This document shows positions 6,751-11,147 of a DNA stretch of 11,147 nt, in pieces. Where the stretch lies: the NCBI GenBank assembly GCA_964346395.1, contig CAYFUT010000080.1:1-11147 (forward strand). Direction: 5' to 3'. Origin of the DNA: CAYFUT01 sp964346395 (GTDB lineage: Bacteria > Bacillota > Halanaerobiia > Halobacteroidales > Halobacteroidaceae). The notes beneath the pieces were generated by a model. It searched no databases and was not told the DNA's origin. It saw only the letters and a program-made list of their open reading frames with translations. Position 1 is the stretch's first letter. Every line of letters starts with the position of its first letter. Both the position numbers and the translations under genes were made by a program.

Positions 6751-6762
6751 TTGTAATACAAA
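6739..6762. promoter_or_regulatory. Tandem palindromic operator of the TA operon
   Basis: Two copies of a 12-bp unit lie head to tail: TTGTGATACAAT (6739-6750) and TTGTAATACAAA (6751-6762). Each holds an 11-bp palindrome TTGTRATACAA (perfect in the second copy, one mismatch in the first), and the junction forms another palindrome, TACAATTTGTA. The first unit covers the -10 box, the second the transcription start. This is the layout expected for cooperative binding of ribbon-helix-helix dimers, so autoregulation by the adjacent antitoxin (with or without toxin) is inferred. Confidence 0.7.
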
Positions 6763-6777
6763 TTGGAGGTGATTGTA

Positions 6778-7035
6778 ATGCTAAGTGTAAGACTGCCAGA
6801 AGAATTAGAAAAAAAGCTGCAGATTTTATCAGAGCAAAAAGGAACTACTAAAACTGAATTAGTAACTGAAGCTTTAGAAAAATATTTGGTAGATAAGGAA
6901 GAAGAGTTAACTCCTTATGAATTGGGGGCAGATTTATTTGGGCAAGCAGGAACTGGTGAAGCAGATAGTTCAGTAAATTATAAACAAAAAGTAGGTGTTA
7001 AAATAAATGAAAAACATTCAAAACTCAATAATTGA
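6778..7035 (+). CDS. Ribbon-helix-helix (CopG-type) antitoxin
   Basis: An 85-residue antitoxin-like DNA-binding protein. Residues 1-40 form a ribbon-helix-helix fold: the strand MLSVRLP, a helix EELEKKLQILSEQKG, then TTKTELVTEALEKYL. The C-terminal half carries TPYELGADLFGQAGTG (45-60), a segment typical of a family of RHH antitoxins paired with PIN toxins, which presumably wraps around and blocks the toxin. Start: ATG 6778 is 6 nt after GGAGGTG (6765-6771); an in-frame TTG at 6763 overlaps the ribosome site and operator and is rejected. The 3' end overlaps the toxin gene by 29 nt in another frame, so translation of the two is coupled. Codon use and base composition are more AT-rich than the flanking glgP and acnB genes, suggesting later acquisition. 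Confidence 0.85.
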   Translation: MLSVRLPEELEKKLQILSEQKGTTKTELVTEALEKYLVDKEEELTPYELGADLFGQAGTGEADSSVNYKQKVGVKINEKHSKLNN

Positions 7036-7435
7036 TGCTGGACCTTTAATTGCTTTGTTTAATAAAAATGATAATTATCACCAGCAAGCAGTGAAATTTA
7101 TTAAAAAGTATAGAGGTGATTTATTTACTACTTGGCCTGTAGTTACTGAAGTAATGCATATGTTAAATGCTAATTTTAAATGTCAGCTTAACTTTTTAAA
7201 ATATATAGATCGTGGTGGAATTGAAATAGTAAATTTATCACTTCCATTTATTTCTCGACTTATAGATTTATTTACTCAGTATTCTGATGTACCAATTAAT
7301 TTAGCTGATGCTACTTTAATTGTACTTTCAGAAAGAAAGCAAATTAATAAAATAATTACTATTGATTCTGATTTTCATATTTATCGTAACAAAAATACAG
7401 ATTATGTAAAAAATATATTTAAACAAAGGAGATAA
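7007..7435 (+). CDS. PIN-domain toxin (VapC-like ribonuclease)
   Basis: A 142-residue PIN-domain protein, the likely toxin of the pair: a metal-dependent RNase that would inhibit translation when freed from the antitoxin. The acidic active-site set is complete: Asp10 (IIDAGPLIALF), Glu48 (VVTEVMHML), Asp101 (NLADATLIVL) and Asp120 with Asp122 nearby (TIDSDFHIYR). It thus appears catalytically intact. The start ATG lies within the antitoxin gene (29-nt overlap) with no clear Shine-Dalgarno of its own, pointing to translational coupling that keeps toxin below antitoxin. Its DNA is strikingly AT-rich, with AT-ending codons throughout. The RNA target cannot be predicted from the sequence. Confidence 0.87.
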   Translation: MKNIQNSIIDAGPLIALFNKNDNYHQQAVKFIKKYRGDLFTTWPVVTEVMHMLNANFKCQLNFLKYIDRGGIEIVNLSLPFISRLIDLFTQYSDVPINLADATLIVLSERKQINKIITIDSDFHIYRNKNTDYVKNIFKQRR

Positions 7436-7450
7436 AATCTCCTGCGGAGA
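7428..7450. repeat. Two mutually exclusive hairpins at the toxin stop
   Basis: GGAGAT (7428-7433) pairs with ATCTCC (7437-7442) around AAA, and TCTCC (7438-7442) can instead pair with GGAGA (7446-7450) around TGC. The two share the TCTCC arm. The toxin stop codon (7433-7435) sits in the first hairpin. No T tract follows, so this is not a usual terminator; it may affect mRNA 3' processing, or be chance. Confidence 0.4.
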
Positions 7451-7465
7451 AAAGAAAGAAGAGGT

Positions 7466-7494
7466 TTGTAATGAATAAGTAAGTAATGTATAAT
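7466..7494 (+). promoter_or_regulatory. Promoter of acnB
   Basis: TTGTAA (7466-7471) and a perfect TATAAT (7489-7494) are spaced by 17 bp, placing the transcription start near 7501, about 26 nt before the acnB ATG. This also argues against the in-frame GTG at 7500 as start codon, since it lies at the predicted transcription start. Confidence 0.68.
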
Positions 7495-7526
7495 TGTAGG
7501 TGATAAAAGCAAGGGAGGATTCGAGT

Positions 7527-10043
7527 ATGCAGAAGAAAGAATTATTTTCATTATTGGAGGATTATAGGCAGCGGGCGCAGCAGAGGAAAGAACAGCATGA
7601 TTTACCGCCGCGCCCCTTGACGGAAGAGGAAGTCGAAGGTGTAGTTAAGGGACTTATATTACCGGTTTTGGACGAGGAAGAATTTACCGTTTTTGCTGAA
7701 CCGGAAGCGGTATCTGATCTGTTAGTTAGGCTGCTGACGGAAGAAGTCAGACGGGGAACATTTCCTTCTTCGTATGCGAAGGCAGAAGGACTGGCTGATT
7801 TTGTTCGGGGAGAGTTAGAGAGTGATTATTTATCGCCGGAAGAGGCTCTTGAGTATTTAGAGGATATGAAAGGCGGAGCAGCAGCTGGAGAGTTAGTTGA
7901 TTTATTGGCAGAAGGCTACTTTGTCGAGCAGATCGTTGATATTTTGCAGGATACAGTCTTGATTAACCGGGATGAATTTGAACAGTTGACTGACTTGACT
8001 GAAGAAGTGCCGGAAGTAAAAGAAATAATCACAAGCTGGGCCAACCGCGAATTTGCAGCTGATTGGGAGCTAGATAGTACATATTGGGGTCTGGCCATTA
8101 CGGTAGGAGATAATGTGACTACCGGCCATATCAGTCCTTCTAAACGGGCTGACAGCCGAACTGATCATCCGCTCCATGCCCAGTATATTATGGAGGGTCG
8201 CGATGATGAAGCTGATTTTCTGGACCGGTTGGCTGACTTAAAAAAGAAAAGCAAGGATATTTTCTTTGTTGCTGGCGAAGCTCTCGGGGAAGGTTCGTCC
8301 CGGAAGTCGGCAACTTATACTATGCTGCAGGTATTAGGGGCTCCGGTACCCGGCGAGCCGGAGAAGAAAGCCGGCGGGGTAGTAGTTGCTAAAAGTATTG
8401 CCCCAATTTTTGAAAATTCCTTAATTGCCTCCGGAATTTTACCGGTTAAGTGTGATACAGATAGGATTGAAGAGGAAGATAGTCTGGAACTTGATTTGGA
8501 GGCAGCAGAATTGATTATCAATGAAGAAGAAAGAATTGACATTGAGCTGCCGATTCAGTATAAACTAGATAAGATTGCTGCCGGCGGGATGACTTATTTT
8601 GACGCCGGTAATGAACTACAGCAGTGGGCTGTAGATTACTGCCAAGCAGAAGATATTGCTTATGACCAAGATAAAGTACCGAGCGGAGTAACGGTGCCGG
8701 AAGAGAAGCCGCCCCAGACTCTGGCGCAGAAAATTGTCGGCAGAAATCGGATTGACGGCAAGGATACAATTTTACCGGGCGAAACAGCGACGGTAGAAAT
8801 CAGAGGCGCTTATTCGCAGGATACTACCGGACCGATGACCTTGGATGAATATCAGGCGATGGCTGGTCAGGACTTTGGAGCAGAATTTGTCGTGCAGTCA
8901 CTCTGCCATACCGGCGAATGTCCATCGAGTGAAGAGCGCGATCAACATGAATTCATGCGGGAGTTTGTGACTGAACGCGGCGGCGTCTGTTTGAAGCCGG
9001 GGGAAGGCATTATCCATACCATCGGGAATCGATTTGTACTGCCTACTGATGTGATTGTCGGCGGTGATTCGCATACGAGGACGCCGACCGGAATTTCTTT
9101 CCCGGCTGCTTCCGATATTATTGCCGGAGTTATGAAGTACGGCAAGCAGGACTTGACGATGGATGAATCAGTTAAGGTTACCTTTAAAGGAGAACCGCAG
9201 CCTGGAATTACAGCTCGTGATTTAGTCTCTACGCTGGTTACTTATGCCCAAAAAACAGTCGGCAAAGATGTTTATAACGGCCGAATAATTGAAATGTACG
9301 GAGTAGAATTTTTAGATCACGATCAGCGCTATATTTTGACCAATGCGGTAGCGGAAAGAAGTGCTTCGGCGGGAGTTGTACCTGCCGATGAGGTTACTTT
9401 AGAAGCGATTGAAGATAATTTAGAGTATTTAAAGTCGCGGTCGGATGCCGAGACTAATCCTTCTGTACAGCGGACAATTGCTGCCATTGAGGAATTTTTA
9501 GCTGATCCAGTACTGCCGCGGCCTGATGAAGAGGCTCAGTATGCAGCAGAAATTGAGATTCCGCTAAGTGAAGTAGAAGAACCGCTAGTGGCTAAACCGC
9601 ACCATCCCGATAATGTAGCTCCGCTCTCTGAAGTGGGGGGCGAAGAAGTAGACGAAGTCTTTATCGGCAGCTGTGTCGGCGGTAATATTGATAGTATTCG
9701 GGCGGCAGCTGAGATTGTAGCTGGTAATCAGGTAGCTCGCGATATCAATTTTGTTGTTTCTCCGGCTTCGCTTGATATTTATACTGAACTAGCAAGCGAA
9801 GGCAGTTTAGCTGACCTAACTGCTGCGGGAGCAACAATCATTATGCCCGGCTGTGGATTATGTATGGGTAATAAACGCCGGATCGGCTCTGGAGCTACTG
9901 CCTTTACGACGACGACTAGGAATTATCAATCGCGGATTGGGCCAGCGGATTCAGAGACTTATCTCGGCAGTGCTCATGTAGCTGCCATGACAGCTGTATT
10001 GGGGAGAATTCCGGATGCTGAAGATTATTTTAACTTGTTTTAA
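7527..10043 (+). CDS. acnB: Aconitate hydratase B
   Basis: This 838-residue enzyme (E. coli AcnB is 865) interconverts citrate and isocitrate through cis-aconitate; many AcnB proteins also dehydrate 2-methylcitrate cycle intermediates. The domain order is the AcnB one: an N-terminal HEAT-like domain (about 1-160), the swivel domain next (about 165-380, with GSSRKSAT at 256-263, substrate binding), then the catalytic domains. Visible catalytic features include SLCHTGECP, GGDSHTRTPTGISFPA (Asp514-Ser515-His516) and the 4Fe-4S ligands Cys716 (GSCVGGN), Cys776 and Cys779 (PGCGLCMGN), with the spacing of the E. coli ligands to within one residue. Start: ATG 7527, 8 nt after AAGGGAGG (7511-7518). 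The gene stands alone with its own promoter and terminator. The oxygen-labile cluster suits an anaerobe. AcnB in place of AcnA is less common among Gram-positive relatives. Confidence 0.95.
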   Translation: MQKKELFSLLEDYRQRAQQRKEQHDLPPRPLTEEEVEGVVKGLILPVLDEEEFTVFAEPEAVSDLLVRLLTEEVRRGTFPSSYAKAEGLADFVRGELESDYLSPEEALEYLEDMKGGAAAGELVDLLAEGYFVEQIVDILQDTVLINRDEFEQLTDLTEEVPEVKEIITSWANREFAADWELDSTYWGLAITVGDNVTTGHISPSKRADSRTDHPLHAQYIMEGRDDEADFLDRLADLKKKSKDIFFVAGEALGEGSSRKSATYTMLQVLGAPVPGEPEKKAGGVVVAKSIAPIFENSLIASGILPVKCDTDRIEEEDSLELDLEAAELIINEEERIDIELPIQYKLDKIAAGGMTYFDAGNELQQWAVDYCQAEDIAYDQDKVPSGVTVPEEKPPQTLAQKIVGRNRIDGKDTILPGETATVEIRGAYSQDTTGPMTLDEYQAMAGQDFGAEFVVQSLCHTGECPSSEERDQHEFMREFVTERGGVCLKPGEGIIHTIGNRFVLPTDVIVGGDSHTRTPTGISFPAASDIIAGVMKYGKQDLTMDESVKVTFKGEPQPGITARDLVSTLVTYAQKTVGKDVYNGRIIEMYGVEFLDHDQRYILTNAVAERSASAGVVPADEVTLEAIEDNLEYLKSRSDAETNPSVQRTIAAIEEFLADPVLPRPDEEAQYAAEIEIPLSEVEEPLVAKPHHPDNVAPLSEVGGEEVDEVFIGSCVGGNIDSIRAAAEIVAGNQVARDINFVVSPASLDIYTELASEGSLADLTAAGATIIMPGCGLCMGNKRRIGSGATAFTTTTRNYQSRIGPADSETYLGSAHVAAMTAVLGRIPDAEDYFNLF

Positions 10044-10049
10044 ACAGAT

Positions 10050-10084
10050 AACCCTCTTGCTTAGCAGCAAGAGGGTTGTTTCTA
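10050..10084. terminator. Terminator between convergent genes
   Basis: AACCCTCTTGCT (10050-10061) and AGCAAGAGGGTT (10066-10077) form a perfect 12-bp stem with a TAGC loop, followed by GTTTCT on the plus strand. On the minus strand the tail is ATCTGTTT. Lying 7 nt after the acnB stop and facing the minus-strand gene that ends at 10116, it probably serves both. Confidence 0.85.
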
Positions 10085-10115
10085 GTTAAAGCTTATAGTT
10101 TTGAATTATTAACCT

Positions 10116-11021
10116 TTAAAAGGAAAGCAGTTCTAATTCATTAGGTAGAGTTTGAAAATCAATTTCCAAGTAGGGGACTGCCTCCTCCCTTGTAATTTCG
10201 GCTGTTAAATGGTAGCTGTTGTCAAAATGAGTAGTTAGCTGCCCTTGCTGATAATGGGCCTGCAGCTGGTTAGGCAGTTCGTGTTTAGTAAAATCAGCAA
10301 TCAGCGGATTCGGTTCAGCAATTAGTAAATAATAAGGCTTAAAGCCAATTAAACATTTAAATAGCCTGTGGACGATTTGTTTATTGTTTAGGTCGTTAAG
10401 TGTTGTTGCTAATTGCTGTAAAGCCTCATTGGGTTCAGTAGATTGAGAGTCGAAATTAAGTTCTAAACCAGTGATTGCCTGTAAGCGCTGGATTAAGTCG
10501 TTTAGTTTTACTTTTTTCAGATTGTTTATTTTAGGAGATACTTTTAAATTTAAATCGTGCGGGTGATTCTGGTGATAAAAAGTAATGCGTAAATTAACTT
10601 GCTGTTTGGTTTTATAATCGGGGATGCGGTCAATAATTATTTTATTAAGGTCGGAGGTAGTAAATTCTGTTTGCAGCCACTGTAAGATTTTTGTGCCGAA
10701 TTGCTCATACTCTTCTTTAGTTATTGTTGGCAGTTGATTGAATTTTGCTTTGCTTTTCTGTTGTTTAAGTCTAGTTCGCTTGGTGAACTGTACAATTATT
10801 CTAGATTGTATTGTTTTATCTAACGCAGCTAATTTTTCACAGATAATAAATTTAAGTAGATTAGCGGTAGTAGCCGGAAAAAAAGCTTCTGGTTTATTTA
10901 TTAATGTAAAGTTGCGCTGATTTTCGCTTGATTGTTGGTGATGGTTATTGAAGGCAGCTAAATGTTTAGGGAAATTATTTTGTTTAGTGGTGAAAAAATC
11001 AGTTAATTCTCGAATTTTCAT
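10116..11021 (-). CDS. Hypothetical protein
   Basis: I do not recognise this 301-residue protein. It is rich in Gln, Asn, Lys and Leu with only two cysteines, and has no signal peptide or transmembrane helix, so it is probably cytoplasmic and soluble. Visible parts: an N-terminal helix (MKIRELTDFF) and His/Gln-rich linker, a hydrophobic helix TANLLKFIICEKLAAL (about 53-68), a basic stretch KRTRLKQQKSKAKF (about 80-93), a segment with alternating strands (VNLRITFYH, LNLKVSPK), and a C-terminal part ending in EIDFQTLPNELELLSF. It is a real gene: a long open frame and AAGGAGG (complement of 11029-11035) 7 nt before the ATG. It is convergent with acnB and shares its terminator. A weak TATAAT (complement of 11076-11081) lies upstream. 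The base composition is AT-rich and no family or function can be stated. Confidence 0.7.
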   Translation of the reverse strand: MKIRELTDFFTTKQNNFPKHLAAFNNHHQQSSENQRNFTLINKPEAFFPATTANLLKFIICEKLAALDKTIQSRIIVQFTKRTRLKQQKSKAKFNQLPTITKEEYEQFGTKILQWLQTEFTTSDLNKIIIDRIPDYKTKQQVNLRITFYHQNHPHDLNLKVSPKINNLKKVKLNDLIQRLQAITGLELNFDSQSTEPNEALQQLATTLNDLNNKQIVHRLFKCLIGFKPYYLLIAEPNPLIADFTKHELPNQLQAHYQQGQLTTHFDNSYHLTAEITREEAVPYLEIDFQTLPNELELLSF

Positions 11022-11075
11022 TTTGCTCCCTCCTTCAACTAATAGCGTTGCGTCAAATTACATTCTATTTTTATT

Positions 11076-11081
11076 ATTATA
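11076..11081 (-). promoter_or_regulatory. Possible -10 box of the minus-strand gene
   Basis: A perfect TATAAT on the minus strand, 55 nt upstream of the start codon, but with no good -35 box at 17 bp (TTTCTT). Weak evidence in AT-rich DNA. Confidence 0.25.
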
Positions 11082-11147
11082 TTAGTTAGCGGTTGAAAAA
11101 GAAACCCCTCTTTTTAATTTTAATCTTCAGAGCATTGGTGCTAACCT

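Noticed and set aside
8315..9145. Minus-strand open frames opposite acnB
   Set aside because: They are shadows of a high-confidence acnB gene, Ser-rich or irregular, with no ribosome sites.
10738..10920. Plus-strand 60-codon frame opposite the hypothetical gene
   Set aside because: It lacks a ribosome site and overlaps a better supported minus-strand gene.
11096..11116. AAAAAGA/TCTTTTT inverted repeat around AACCCC near the right edge
   Set aside because: The stem is nearly all A-T and would be unstable; it could belong to a feature beyond the window, but nothing here supports a terminator call.
11117..11147. Possible RNA gene end at the right edge
   Set aside because: A short GC-containing stretch on the minus strand has no tRNA or known RNA hallmarks that I can see.

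Overview
The window looks like chromosomal DNA from a low-GC, strongly RBS-driven bacterium (near-consensus AAGGAGG in front of most genes). It carries proteins expected of a cell with an outer membrane (a CsgG-family protein beside an LPP20/FlgT-like secreted protein), many Glu/Asp-rich proteins, and bacillota-like DinB and PlsC. Together these fit a diderm, probably halophilic or anaerobic Bacillota such as the Halanaerobiales. That assignment is inference from protein character, not a database match.

Layout: (1) 33-1884, two exported-protein genes in a likely operon, an LPP20/FlgT-like protein and then a TPR + CsgG protein; the second runs into a 100-N assembly gap (1885-1984). A hairpin terminator lies just after the gap. 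(2) 2330-3424, a small glutaredoxin and a PlsC-type acyltransferase. (3) 3628-4671, DNA polymerase IV with a C-terminal clamp-binding motif. The intergenic stretches on both sides of plsC are made of degenerate 7-bp repeats that begin at or inside the TGA stop of the upstream gene. (4) 4911-6608, a short-type alpha-glucan phosphorylase with a strong terminator. (5) 6722-7435, a self-contained toxin-antitoxin operon (ribbon-helix-helix antitoxin, PIN-domain toxin) with a clear promoter and a tandem palindromic operator. It is visibly more AT-rich than its neighbours and probably acquired. (6) 7466-10083, aconitase B with its own promoter and a 12-bp-stem terminator. (7) 10116-11021 on the minus strand, a protein I do not recognise, convergent with acnB.

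Apart from the envelope pair and the toxin-antitoxin pair, the genes look like independent housekeeping units (thiol redox, phospholipid synthesis, lesion bypass, glycogen breakdown, citrate/isocitrate conversion) and not one pathway. The most distinctive non-coding features are the heptad-repeat islands flanking plsC and the 12-bp-spaced operator of the toxin-antitoxin operon. I see no clear evidence for a wholly new multi-gene system.
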